46,333 nucleotides of DNA, taken from assembly GCA_900546295.1 (NCBI GenBank), contig URCK01000007.1, forward strand, positions 1 through 46,333, read 5' to 3'. A program made the position numbers and the translations under genes. Under the pieces are notes generated by a model. That model had not been told where the DNA came from and ran no database searches. It saw only the letters and a program-made list of their open reading frames with translations. Position 1 is the first letter of the stretch. The number at the start of each line of letters is the position of its first letter. This document shows, one piece after another, positions 36,249-44,973 of this stretch. The DNA comes from an uncultured Eubacteriales bacterium. Its GTDB lineage: Bacteria; Bacillota; Clostridia; Oscillospirales; Oscillospiraceae.

Positions 36249-37640
36249 TTACGCCTCTTCTTTCTCTTTGAGCAGTTTTTCACCGGCTTTGTAAATATCG
36301 CCCGCGCCGACGGTCAGGATGAGGTCGCCCGGGCAGGCGATGCGCGCGAGCGCGGCGGTCACCTTGTCGAGCGTGGGGCAGTAGACAGAGCCGGGGATCT
36401 CGCGGCAGAGGTCCATCGAGGAGATGCCGATGGTGTTCTGCTCGCGCGCGGCGTAGATCTCCGCCAGCACGACCACGTCGGGCACGAGAAGCTCCCTGAC
36501 AAAGTCATTGAACAGCGCCTTTGTGCGCGTGTAGGTGTGGGGCTGGAAGGCGCAGATGATGCGCTTGTAAGGCAGCGTCTTGGCCATTTCGAGCAGCGCG
36601 TGCAGCTCACCGGGGTGGTGGGCGTAATCGTCGTAGACGTCCGCGCCGTGGAAGCTTCCCTTGTACTCAAAGCGGCGGCCCGCGCCGGTAAAGGTCGCAA
36701 GGCCGAGGCCGACGGCCTCGCCGCTGACGCCGAGAAGATACGCGGCGCTCGCCGCGGCCAGCGCGTTCATCACGTTGTGCTTGCCGCCCACGCGCAGGGA
36801 AACGTGCGCATAGTAGCTGCCGCGAATATAGATGTCAAAGCTCGGCAGGCCGTCCGTCCAGACGATGTTCTCCGCGCGGCACTGCGCGGCGGGATCGTTG
36901 TAGCTGAACCAGAAAACGGGCTGGGAGATATCCTTGAGCGCGTCTTTCGTGCCCTGATCGTCCATGTTGGCGACCACGTGCCCGCCGATGGGGACGAGCT
37001 CTGCAAAACGGCGGAAGGAATGTTCCACGTCGGTAAGATCCTTGAAAAAGTCGAGGTGGTCGGCCTCTACGTTCAAAATGACCGCCACGGTGGGGAAGAA
37101 GCTCAAAAACGAGTTGCAGTATTCGCAGCTCTCAGCGATGATCGTGTCGCCCTTGCCGACGCGATAGCCCGCGTGCAGCAGCTGCAAGGTGCCGCCGATC
37201 ATCACGGTCGGGTCCTTCTGCGCGGCCATGAAGATGTGCGTAGCCATGCTGGTGGTGGTCGTCTTGCCATGCGTGCCGGAGATGCAGAGGGCATTCTTGT
37301 AGCCCTTCATGATCGCGCCCCAGGCCTGCGCGCGCTCGAAAACGGGGATGCCGCGCGTCACCGCACCGGAGATCTCTGGGTTATCGTCGTGGATGGCGGC
37401 GGTGCGGATGACAAAGTCGCACTCGCCGAGATTGTCCGCCGCGTGGCCGATGGCGACAGGGATGCCAAGCGCGCGCAGATGCTCGACGGCGGGGCCGCCG
37501 TTCATGTCGCTGCCCTGCACTTTAAGCCCCATGCCGTGCAGCACTTCCGCAAGCGGGCTCATCGAAACGCCGCCGATGCCCGCAAGATGCACGCACTTTC
37601 CCGGGACGAGATAGGAGAAAATGTCCTTTTGGTTATTCAT
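36249..37640 (-). CDS. murC: UDP-N-acetylmuramate--L-alanine ligase MurC
   Basis: A 463-aa Mur ligase that adds L-Ala to UDP-MurNAc in peptidoglycan synthesis. Features are the N-terminal UDP-binding HLAGIGGVSMSPLAEVL, the ATP loop GTHGKTTTTSM (about 121), NVEADHLDFF, the Mg/ATP HNVMNALAA and DDYAHHPGEL near the C-terminal ligase domain. The start at 37640 follows CAAGGAAAGGATTTGATACC; the frame is open upstream to 37940 but lies in the opposite-strand cca gene. Murein genes are not clustered here. Confidence 0.96.
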   Translation of the reverse strand: MNNQKDIFSYLVPGKCVHLAGIGGVSMSPLAEVLHGMGLKVQGSDMNGGPAVEHLRALGIPVAIGHAADNLGECDFVIRTAAIHDDNPEISGAVTRGIPVFERAQAWGAIMKGYKNALCISGTHGKTTTTSMATHIFMAAQKDPTVMIGGTLQLLHAGYRVGKGDTIIAESCEYCNSFLSFFPTVAVILNVEADHLDFFKDLTDVEHSFRRFAELVPIGGHVVANMDDQGTKDALKDISQPVFWFSYNDPAAQCRAENIVWTDGLPSFDIYIRGSYYAHVSLRVGGKHNVMNALAAASAAYLLGVSGEAVGLGLATFTGAGRRFEYKGSFHGADVYDDYAHHPGELHALLEMAKTLPYKRIICAFQPHTYTRTKALFNDFVRELLVPDVVVLAEIYAAREQNTIGISSMDLCREIPGSVYCPTLDKVTAALARIACPGDLILTVGAGDIYKAGEKLLKEKEEA

Positions 37641-37676
37641 GGTATCAAATCCTTTCCTTGCGCAGTGCACAGGAGA

Positions 37677-37705
37677 TTTACTTTTTACAGATTTTCTATT
37701 ATAAT
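37677..37705 (+). promoter_or_regulatory. promoter of cca
   Basis: -35 TTTACT (37677-37682), 17-nt spacer, -10 TATAAT (37700-37705), 53 nt before the cca start, in the murC-cca divergent gap. Confidence 0.65.
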
Positions 37706-37757
37706 ATACGAAAGAACGGAGTGCAATCCTAAAAACACGATTTTTGCGGAGGAAACG

Positions 37758-39164
37758 ATGGGCTTTTTGCCAAAAGAAGTCAAAACTATCATCCAAACGC
37801 TGCAAAGCGCGGGGTATTCTCCCTACCTTGTCGGCGGCTGCGTGCGCGAGATGCTGCGCGGCAAGGAGCCGAGCGATTATGACATGACCTCCGACGCCCC
37901 GCCGCAGGAGGTGCTGCGCATCTTCGGCGAGAGCGCGCACCCGACGGGCTTACCGCACGGCACGGTGACGGTCGTGAGCGGGGGAATGCCCATTGAGCTG
38001 ACCACCATGCGGCGCGACGGGGCGTACCGGGACAGCCGTCACCCCGATTCCGTCACCTTCGGTACGAGCATTGAAGAAGACCTTGCCCGGCGCGATTTCA
38101 CGGTCAACGCCATCGCGCTTGCGCCCTCCGGCGCGCTCGTCGATCCCTTCGGCGGACAGGCGGATCTGAAAGCGGGCGTTCTGCGCTGCGTCGGCGAGCC
38201 GAAGCGGCGATTTGAAGAGGACGCGCTGCGCATTCTGCGCCTTGTGCGTTTCTGCTCCGTGCTCGGTTTTTCGGCGGAGAAGGAGACCGCCCGCGCCGCG
38301 CACGAAGCGCGCTCGCTTCTTTCTCGTGTCGCCCACGAGCGCGTGTATGCAGAGCTCAACAAGCTTCTGCTCGGCGAAAACGTCGCCGAGACGCTGCTCG
38401 ACTTTCCCGATATCCTCGGTGTTCCCATTCCGGAGATCCTGCCCTGCGTGGGCTTTGACCAGCGCAATCCGCATCACAGCTTTGACGTCTGGGAGCATAC
38501 GGCGCGCGCCGTCGCCGCCGTTCCGCCGACGCGGGCGCTGCGCTGGACGATGCTCTTTCACGACCTCGGAAAGCCGCAGTGCATGACGCTCGACGCGCAG
38601 GGCGTTGGCCATTTCTACGGCCACACGGCCATTTCGGCGCAGATGGCGGAGGAGATCATGGCGCGGCTGCACTTTGAGAAGGCGCTGCGCGACGGCGTGC
38701 GCGCATGTCTTGCGTGCTTTGACGATCTCTTTCCTCCCGAGCGCGCGGCGATCCACCGCGAGATGGCGAAGCGCGGCAGGGAAGTGACGGCAGATCTTCT
38801 TTTGACCAAGTACGCAGACAACGCCGCCAAGACGATCGACGGAGCGGACCGCGCGCGGCAGCCGTGGCAGGCGGCGCAGACGGTCTATGACGCGCTCGCT
38901 GCCGAAAACGCCTGCTGCTCGGTGCACGAGCTTGCGCTCGGCGGGGAGGAGCTTGCCGCCCTCGGCTATCGCGGGCGCGAGATCGGCGCGGTGCTCGCGC
39001 GGCTGCTCGACGAGGTCGCGGCGGAAAAACTCGAAAATACGCGCGAAGCACTCATGAAGCGCGCGCAGCGCCTGTGGCGCAGCGGCTTTGCGCGGCATAC
39101 GATACCAAAGGCAAATAGGACGGAAGCGGAGGAAACAAATGGCAAATCTGATGGATTATCTTGA
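37758..39164 (+). CDS. cca: CCA tRNA nucleotidyltransferase
   Basis: A 468-aa class II enzyme that adds or repairs the 3' CCA of tRNA. The head domain has LVGGCVREML (24-33), the metal-binding D40-Y-D42, the RRDG and RRDFTVNAIA motifs, and EEDALRILRLVRF. A C-terminal HD-type domain is present (HHSFDVWEHTARAV, MLFHDLGKPQCM), as in several clostridial enzymes with added phosphatase-like domains. GCGGAGGAAACG sets the start at 37758. The last 26 nt overlap the DUF2974 gene in another frame. Confidence 0.95.
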   Translation: MGFLPKEVKTIIQTLQSAGYSPYLVGGCVREMLRGKEPSDYDMTSDAPPQEVLRIFGESAHPTGLPHGTVTVVSGGMPIELTTMRRDGAYRDSRHPDSVTFGTSIEEDLARRDFTVNAIALAPSGALVDPFGGQADLKAGVLRCVGEPKRRFEEDALRILRLVRFCSVLGFSAEKETARAAHEARSLLSRVAHERVYAELNKLLLGENVAETLLDFPDILGVPIPEILPCVGFDQRNPHHSFDVWEHTARAVAAVPPTRALRWTMLFHDLGKPQCMTLDAQGVGHFYGHTAISAQMAEEIMARLHFEKALRDGVRACLACFDDLFPPERAAIHREMAKRGREVTADLLLTKYADNAAKTIDGADRARQPWQAAQTVYDALAAENACCSVHELALGGEELAALGYRGREIGAVLARLLDEVAAEKLENTREALMKRAQRLWRSGFARHTIPKANRTEAEETNGKSDGLS

Positions 39165-40323
39165 TTGGCGCGGCGACCTGACGCTCGCGGTGTCTCCCTT
39201 CAACGAGGTGGACGCGCTCATTCTCGCGGAGCTGAGCTTCGTCGATTTTGAAGGCATTGTGCCGCCGCCCGAAGTCGGGCGCGGCCTGCCGCTGAATGAG
39301 GCGGCGGAGGCGTTTTTCGCCCGCCACGGCGGACGTGATGTCGACATGGGCGTTCTCGTGCCCGACGGGATCTCCCAGATGCTCAGAAAGCTGATGGCGA
39401 GCCCGCGCTTTTGCGGCATGACCCTCAACGGCTATGAAGCGCTTCTTGACGACGAGGTAGAAGAGCAGTTCTCGGCGCTGACGATCGACCTCGGCAACGG
39501 CAGCATCTATATCTCCTTCCGCGGCACGGACGATACGATCGTCGGGTGGAAGGAAGACCTCAACATGAGCTTTCTTGAAGAGATCCCCTCGCAGAAGCAG
39601 GCGGTCGACTATGTCGCGCGCATCGCGCGGCAGTACCCGGAGAAGACCCTCCGCATCGGCGGACATTCCAAGGGCGGCAATCTCGCCGTCTACAGCGCCG
39701 CAAAAAGCAGCGGCGACATTCAGGAGCGCATCGTCGCCGTGCACAACAACGACGGCCCCGGCTTCATCTGGGATATCAGCAAGACACCGGGCCACAAGCG
39801 CATCGCGGGCCGCATCCACACGGTTTTGCCGCAGACCTCCGTCGTCGGGATGCTCATGGAGCATGAAAAGCACTATCAGGTCGTCTATTCGACCTATGAC
39901 GGACTCTACCAGCACGACGGCTTTTCCTGGCAGGTCAAGGGCACGCAGTTCGTGCATCTGGACGATTTCTCCCGCGAGGGAAAGCTCGTGGACGAGGCGC
40001 TCTCGTCCTGGGCGGATTCGCTCAATACCCAGCAGCGCGAGGCACTGGCCGAGGCGCTCTACAGCGTCTTTACCGCGACGGGCGCAAAAACGCTCAGCGA
40101 ACTCAACGAGGAAAAGCTCAAGAGCGCGTCCGCCATGCTCAAGACCTATAAAAATCTCGACCGCGAGAGCCGCCGCATGGTGAGCGAGATGTTCAAGATC
40201 TTCTTCCGCCTCGGCACGAAGAACTTCGTCCTCGACACGCAGGAGGAGGGCGGACGCGAGCTTGAAAACCTGCGCCGCAGGATCTCCGAGCAGTACCAGA
40301 AGCTCCTTGAGCGCAAGAAGTGA
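39139..40323 (+). CDS. DUF2974 (Mbeg1-like) alpha/beta hydrolase
   Basis: A 394-aa member of the DUF2974/Mbeg1-like family, widespread in gut Bacillota. The nucleophile elbow is GGHSKGGNLA with Ser177, preceded by a conserved YISFRGTDDTIVGWKEDLNMSF loop, the oxyanion-hole region of lipase-like enzymes. It is presumably a cytoplasmic hydrolase; the substrate is unknown. There is no signal peptide. The start at 39139 follows AAGCGGAGGAAACAA, inside the cca end. A C-terminal helical part (260-394) ends in Lys/Arg/Gln-rich sequence. Confidence 0.88.
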   Translation: MANLMDYLDWRGDLTLAVSPFNEVDALILAELSFVDFEGIVPPPEVGRGLPLNEAAEAFFARHGGRDVDMGVLVPDGISQMLRKLMASPRFCGMTLNGYEALLDDEVEEQFSALTIDLGNGSIYISFRGTDDTIVGWKEDLNMSFLEEIPSQKQAVDYVARIARQYPEKTLRIGGHSKGGNLAVYSAAKSSGDIQERIVAVHNNDGPGFIWDISKTPGHKRIAGRIHTVLPQTSVVGMLMEHEKHYQVVYSTYDGLYQHDGFSWQVKGTQFVHLDDFSREGKLVDEALSSWADSLNTQQREALAEALYSVFTATGAKTLSELNEEKLKSASAMLKTYKNLDRESRRMVSEMFKIFFRLGTKNFVLDTQEEGGRELENLRRRISEQYQKLLERKK

Positions 40324-40348
40324 GGCTCTGCGCCCCGCGCAAGATAAA

Positions 40349-40384
40349 AAAACGGACCATCTCGGAAAAGAGATGGTCCGTTTT
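40349..40384. terminator. bidirectional terminator
   Basis: Perfect 15-bp stem AAAACGGACCATCTC / GAGATGGTCCGTTTT with a 6-nt loop between the convergent DUF2974 and thiT genes. Confidence 0.92.
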
Positions 40385-40412
40385 GCTTGCTTTGGGTGCT
40401 TGCCGCGTTTGA

Positions 40413-40988
40413 TTACTCCGCTGCGGGGAGCTTTGCCGCGGGCTTGATGAGCAGCGCGCAGATGACAACGGCGAGAATGGTATTGGGCAGCATATACGTG
40501 CCGTTGTACAGCACGGAGTAGAACACGGGAGACGTCATGGTCATGCCCATGAATTCCTCGGGCATGTACTGGGCATAGACCGTCACGCCGGAGATAAAGT
40601 GAATGACGAAACGGCCGAGGCAGCCGACGAGCGCGGCGAGGGGGAGCTTGGAGTAGTTGCTGCCCTTGGCGCGCAGGACGCCTGCAAGGCCGACGGCGGC
40701 ATAGGCAAAGGAATAGTCGAAGATGATGGAGACCCAGCTCACAGCGAAGCCCTCGGCAAAGAAATACTTGAGCGTGCCGAAAGCGAAACCGGCGAGCAGG
40801 CCCCAGGGCGCGCCCCAGCGCGCGGCGAAGAGGATCAGCGGGATCATGACAAGGTTGATCGAGCCGCCGAAGCCGCCGAACGAAAGGCCGATGGGGATCT
40901 TGATGTAGCTCAGAACGAGTGCGAGGGCGATGCAGATGCCGCCCTCCGCCAGACGGCGGGTGTTGGACTTGCTGGATGTGTTGCTCAT
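40413..40988 (-). CDS. thiT: ThiT, thiamine-specific ECF S-component
   Basis: A 191-aa membrane protein, six hydrophobic segments, matching the ThiT family: LAEGGICIALALVLSYIKI, a SINLVMIPLILFAARWGAPWGLLAGFAFG stretch and the conserved GCLGRFVIHFISGVTVYAQYMP. It captures thiamine and is powered by EcfA1A2T, here probably the module at 12.4-15.0 kb. The start follows TAGGAGGAATCCCACC. Its leader carries a TPP riboswitch and an intrinsic terminator, so uptake is shut off when thiamine pyrophosphate is plentiful; this identifies the substrate independently. Confidence 0.96.
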   Translation of the reverse strand: MSNTSSKSNTRRLAEGGICIALALVLSYIKIPIGLSFGGFGGSINLVMIPLILFAARWGAPWGLLAGFAFGTLKYFFAEGFAVSWVSIIFDYSFAYAAVGLAGVLRAKGSNYSKLPLAALVGCLGRFVIHFISGVTVYAQYMPEEFMGMTMTSPVFYSVLYNGTYMLPNTILAVVICALLIKPAAKLPAAE

Positions 40989-41035
40989 GGTGGGATTCCT
41001 CCTAAAGAAAATGTGATCCCTGTCCGCGCCGCGGT

Positions 41036-41070
41036 ATGAAAAAGCACCGCGGCGTCGACGTCACGGTGCA
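41036..41070 (-). terminator. riboswitch-controlled terminator before thiT
   Basis: On the minus strand GCACCG pairs with CGGTGC across a GC-rich loop containing GTCGAC, followed by TTTTT. It lies directly after the TPP aptamer and is its expression platform. Confidence 0.8.
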
Positions 41071-41081
41071 AAGTTAGGCAA

Positions 41082-41184
41082 GATGCTTTGCATTCCTACG
41101 CCGGCATTACCCGGATCAGGTCTGAGGGACCGCGACGGCAATACGCCGCATCACAGCCAGCTTGCGCCAGCGCCCCTTGCAGGT
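41082..41184 (-). promoter_or_regulatory. TPP riboswitch (THI element)
   Basis: On the minus strand it runs AGGGGCGC, then CTGTGATG, then CAGACCTGATCCGGGTAATG and CCGGCGTAGGAA, the conserved thi-box core. Effect: TPP binding favours the terminator and stops thiT transcription. Confidence 0.93.
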
Positions 41185-41192
41185 ACGGCGAC

Positions 41193-41221
41193 ATCTTAGC
41201 GCGAACGTTGGAATTTGTCAA
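41193..41221 (-). promoter_or_regulatory. promoter of thiT
   Basis: On the minus strand -35 TTGACA (41216-41221), 17-nt spacer, -10 TAAGAT (41193-41198); transcription would begin just at the riboswitch 5' edge. Confidence 0.8.
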
Positions 41222-41289
41222 GAGTTGGCAAGAAAATCCGTAGTTTTCAAAATAGAATATCGGAATTTAGAATTTTAGTTGCATCTTGC

Positions 41290-41312
41290 TTGTACTTGTA
41301 GTACAATAAAAT
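41290..41312 (+). promoter_or_regulatory. inverted repeat and -10 box upstream of the fused xanthine dehydrogenase gene
   Basis: TTGTAC-TTGTA-GTACAA (41290-41306) is a perfect 6-5-6 dyad directly abutting a TAAAAT -10 box (41307-41312). No well-spaced -35 is clear, so an activator may be needed, or a repressor may block polymerase here. A related dyad lies in the xdhA promoter at 45654-45670. Confidence 0.6.
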
Positions 41313-41370
41313 TAGTTAGGCAACCAAAATATTTGTAATAATTGTGATTTTGATTGACAGAGGTGCTGAG

Positions 41371-43944
41371 ATGGCAGGATTTGTTGTCAACGGAACGCCG
41401 GTCACGGCGGAGAAAAATCAAAAGCTCATCCGCTTCCTGCGTGATGAGCTGCACCTGACGAGCGTGAAGGACGGGTGCAGCGAAGGTGCGTGCGGCACCT
41501 GTCACGTCCTCATCGACGGCAAGCCCACCAAGGCCTGCATCCCGCAGACGGACAAGCTCGAGGGGAAGAATATCCTTACCGTCGAGGGCCTTTCCAACTT
41601 TGAAAAAGAGGTCTACACCTATGCCTTCGGAGAGGCGGGGGCGGTGCAGTGCGGTTTCTGTATTCCCGGCATGGTCATTTCGGCCAAGGCGCTGTTGGAT
41701 CAGAACCCCGATCCCACGCGCGAGGAGGCGGCCTTTGCCATCCGCAACAACATCTGCCGCTGCACGGGCTATGTCAAGATCATCGACGGCATTCTGCTTG
41801 CCGCGAAGATCTTCCGCGAGGGAAAGCTCCCGGAAGCGCAGGAGCAGGATTTCCGTATCGGCTCGCGCGTGCGCCGCATCGACGTTGCCGAAAAGGTGCA
41901 GGGCTACGGAAAATATCCCGACGACGTCTATGTTGACGGGATGTGCTACGGCGGCGCCGTGCGCAGCAAGTACCCGCGCGCCCGCGTGCTCTACATCCGC
42001 ACGAAGGAGGCGGAGGAGCTTCCCGGCGTCGTCTGCGTGCTGACGGCGAAGGACATTCCCGGCCAGCAGAACGTCGGCCACATTCAGAAGGATCAGCCAA
42101 CGCTCGTCGGCGAAGGGGAGATCACGCAGTACCTCGGCGACGCGGTGGCGCTCGTCTGCGCGCGCGATCTGGAAACGCTCGAGCAGGCAAAAAAGCTCGT
42201 GCAGGTCGTCTACGAAGAGCTGCCGGCAGTTCACAGCCCGGAGGAGGCGTCGGCCCCCGGCGCGCCCGAGGTCGTCATGGGCAACCGCGGCAATGTGCAG
42301 GCGCACCGCCATGTCTCGCGCGGCAACGCCGACGAGGCGATCAAACATTCCAAGTACGTTTTACACGAAAAGTTTGAGACCCCGTGGACAGAGCACGCCT
42401 TTTTGGAGCCCGAGTGCTGTGTAGCAATTCCGCTTGACAACGGCGGCGTCAAGCTCCTGACCACCGACCAGAGTGCGCACACCACCCAGCATGAGTGTGC
42501 AGCGATGCTCGGCGTCGACTTTGCCCACTGTCAGGTGGAGAATATGCTCGTCGGCGGCGGCTTCGGCGGAAAAGAGGATATGTCCGTGCAGCACCACGCC
42601 GCACTCATCGCGTACATCGCGCGCGTGCCGGTGAAGGTGAAGCTCTCGCGGCAGGAATCCATCCTCGTCCACCCCAAGCGCCACCCGATGTGGATGGACT
42701 TTACGATGGGCTGCGACGAAAACGGCATCATCCAGGGCGTGAAGGCGAAGGTCGTGTCCGACACGGGCGGCTTCGCTTCCCTCGGCGGCCCGGTGCTCGA
42801 GCGTGCCTGCACGCACGCGGCAGGCCCCTACCACTACGAAAACTTTGAGATCGAGGGTCACGCCTACTACACGAACAACCCGCCCGCGGGCGCGTTCCGC
42901 GGCTTCGGCGTGACGCAGACCTGCTTTGCAACGGAGACACTTTTGAACGAGATGGCAGACCTTGTCGGCATCTCCCCGTGGGAGATCCGCCTGCGCAACG
43001 CCATCCGTCCCGGCGAAGTGCTGCCGAACGGGCAGATCGTGGGGGCGGAGACCGGCCTTGTCGAAACGCTCGAGGCCATCAAGCCCTACTATGATGAAGC
43101 GGTCAAAAACGGCGACCCGGTCGGCCTTGCCTGCGCGATGAAGAATTCCGGCGTCGGCGTTGGCCTTCCCGACTATGGGCGCTGCAAGCTCGTCGTCGGC
43201 GAGGATGGGAAGGTGCATATCCGCACCGGCGCGTCGTGCATCGGTCAGGGACTCGGCACGGTGCTCGTGCAGATGGTCGTGACGAACGCGCGCCTCAAGC
43301 CGGACGAGATCGTTTACGAGCGCAGCAGCACCCTTTCGCCCGACAGCGGCGATACCTCCGGCTCGCGCCAGACGCTTATCACCGGCGAGGCCTGCCGCCG
43401 CGCCTGCCTCCTGCTGCGCGACGCGATGGAGAATCAGACGCTTGATGAGCTCAAGGGGCAGGAGTTCTACGGCGAGTATTACGCCAAGACGAACCCCCTC
43501 GGCTCAAGCGTTCCGAACCCCGTGAGCCATGTGGCCTACGGCTACGCCACGCAGATGTGCATCCTCGACAAGGAGACGGGCCTCATCAAAAAGATGGTCG
43601 CCGCGCACGACGTCGGCAAGGCCATCAATCCGCTCTCCTGCGAGGGGCAGATCGAGGGCGGCGTTGTGATGAGCATGGGCTTCGCCCTGACGGAGAAGTT
43701 CCCGCTCGACCATGGCAAGCCCACGGCGAAGTACGGTATGCTCGGCCTCTTCCGCGCCAACCAGATCCCCGAGATCAAGGCCATCGTCGTCGACAAGCCC
43801 GGACTCAACCTTGCCAACGGCGCCATCGGCATCGGCGAGATCACGTCCATCCCCACAGCGCCTGCGATCGCGGACGCCTATTTCCGCTATGACGGCGAGC
43901 GCCGGCGCAGCCTGCTGCTCGACCATACCCCGTATAAAAAATAA
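41371..43944 (+). CDS. xdh: selenium-dependent xanthine dehydrogenase, fused Fe-S and molybdopterin form
   Basis: An 857-aa molybdenum hydroxylase in one chain. Residues 1-80 are a plant-type 2Fe-2S domain (Cys36, 41, 44, 56), then a second helical 2Fe-2S domain (Cys94, 97, 129, 131) and the molybdopterin-binding large domains (VGGGFGGKEDMSVQHHAALIA, RGFGVTQT, SCIGQGLGTVL and GIGEITSIPTAPAIADA). The layout matches the Se-dependent xanthine dehydrogenase group studied in Enterococcus faecalis, whose activity depends on selenophosphate synthetase. It oxidises xanthine or a related purine; an FAD subunit is absent, so another protein such as YgfK may take the electrons. The start at 41371 has AGAGGTGCTG upstream; a GC-poor 380-bp leader carries the riboswitch and operator. 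Confidence 0.93.
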   Translation: MAGFVVNGTPVTAEKNQKLIRFLRDELHLTSVKDGCSEGACGTCHVLIDGKPTKACIPQTDKLEGKNILTVEGLSNFEKEVYTYAFGEAGAVQCGFCIPGMVISAKALLDQNPDPTREEAAFAIRNNICRCTGYVKIIDGILLAAKIFREGKLPEAQEQDFRIGSRVRRIDVAEKVQGYGKYPDDVYVDGMCYGGAVRSKYPRARVLYIRTKEAEELPGVVCVLTAKDIPGQQNVGHIQKDQPTLVGEGEITQYLGDAVALVCARDLETLEQAKKLVQVVYEELPAVHSPEEASAPGAPEVVMGNRGNVQAHRHVSRGNADEAIKHSKYVLHEKFETPWTEHAFLEPECCVAIPLDNGGVKLLTTDQSAHTTQHECAAMLGVDFAHCQVENMLVGGGFGGKEDMSVQHHAALIAYIARVPVKVKLSRQESILVHPKRHPMWMDFTMGCDENGIIQGVKAKVVSDTGGFASLGGPVLERACTHAAGPYHYENFEIEGHAYYTNNPPAGAFRGFGVTQTCFATETLLNEMADLVGISPWEIRLRNAIRPGEVLPNGQIVGAETGLVETLEAIKPYYDEAVKNGDPVGLACAMKNSGVGVGLPDYGRCKLVVGEDGKVHIRTGASCIGQGLGTVLVQMVVTNARLKPDEIVYERSSTLSPDSGDTSGSRQTLITGEACRRACLLLRDAMENQTLDELKGQEFYGEYYAKTNPLGSSVPNPVSHVAYGYATQMCILDKETGLIKKMVAAHDVGKAINPLSCEGQIEGGVVMSMGFALTEKFPLDHGKPTAKYGMLGLFRANQIPEIKAIVVDKPGLNLANGAIGIGEITSIPTAPAIADAYFRYDGERRRSLLLDHTPYKK

Positions 43945-43962
43945 AATTATCAGGAGAGATTG

Positions 43963-44973
43963 ATGAAACACGTTCTCATGATCTATACCGGCGGCACGAT
44001 CGGCATGACGCGCAGCGAAAACGGCTACGCGCCGCGCTCGGGTTATTTCCGCAATGCGCTCGACGCCATTTCAGACCTTCATTCGCCTGAAATGCCCGCG
44101 TGGGATTTTATGGAGCTTTCGCCGCTGCTGGATTCCTCCAATATGACCGTGCACGAGTGGAACCGCATCGCGGAGCTGATCGCGCAGCAGTACGACAACT
44201 ACGACGGCTTCGTTGTCCTGCACGGAACGGATACGATGGCCTACACGGCCTCAGCGCTGTCGTTCATGCTCGGCGGGCTTGATAAGCCCGTCGTGCTCAC
44301 AGGCTCGCAGATCCCGCTGTGCGAGATCCGCAGCGACGGACGCGACAATCTCATCACCGCGCTGCTCATTGCGGGGGAGGGCGTCGTGCGAGAGGTGTGC
44401 CTTTACTTCGGCGGAAAACTGCTGCGCGGCAACCGCGCGACGAAGTACTCCGCCGACGGGCTCATCGCCTTTGTTTCGCCCAATTATTCGAGCCTTGCCG
44501 AGGTCGGCATCGCCATCCGATACAATGAAGCCGCCCTCCTGCCGAGGCAGAAGGGCGGGCTGAAGCTCCAGACGCTCGACTCGATCCCCATCGGGGTCAT
44601 CAAGGTCTTTCCCGGTATCCAGTTTTCGCTCTTTGAGTCCATCATGACTGAAAAGCTGCGCGGCATCGTCATTGAGACCTTCGGCGCGGGCAACATCCCC
44701 GGCGACGGGGACGCGCTGCTGCCCATCATCCGCAAGGCCTTCCAGAACGGCACGGTGCTCACGGTCTGCTCCCAGTGCCCGCAGGGCGCGGTGTCGCTCG
44801 GCACCTACGAAACGTCGAGCGCGCTCAAGCGCGCGGGCGCGGTCAGCGGCCTTGACATGACGACAGAGGCCGCCGTTGCAAAGCTTTACTATCTCTTCTC
44901 CTGCGGTTACGACAAGGAGACGGTCAAGCAGATCATGGAGCGCGACCTTCGCGGCGAGATCACAAAGATGTGA
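43963..44973 (+). CDS. ansA: type I L-asparaginase
   Basis: A 336-aa cytoplasmic asparaginase. The two catalytic motifs are present: YTGGTIGM with Thr12, and LHGTDTM with Thr89-Asp90, plus the conserved GSQIPL and ETFGAGNIP loop. It hydrolyses L-asparagine to aspartate and ammonia. Its place between two molybdenum hydroxylase genes suggests either a nitrogen-recovery role in the same regulon or action on a related amide; that is inference. TCAGGAGAGATTG precedes ATG 43963, 18 nt after the xdh stop, so they are probably cotranscribed. Its 3' end overlaps the convergent mocA gene by 14 nt. Confidence 0.93.
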   Translation: MKHVLMIYTGGTIGMTRSENGYAPRSGYFRNALDAISDLHSPEMPAWDFMELSPLLDSSNMTVHEWNRIAELIAQQYDNYDGFVVLHGTDTMAYTASALSFMLGGLDKPVVLTGSQIPLCEIRSDGRDNLITALLIAGEGVVREVCLYFGGKLLRGNRATKYSADGLIAFVSPNYSSLAEVGIAIRYNEAALLPRQKGGLKLQTLDSIPIGVIKVFPGIQFSLFESIMTEKLRGIVIETFGAGNIPGDGDALLPIIRKAFQNGTVLTVCSQCPQGAVSLGTYETSSALKRAGAVSGLDMTTEAAVAKLYYLFSCGYDKETVKQIMERDLRGEITKM

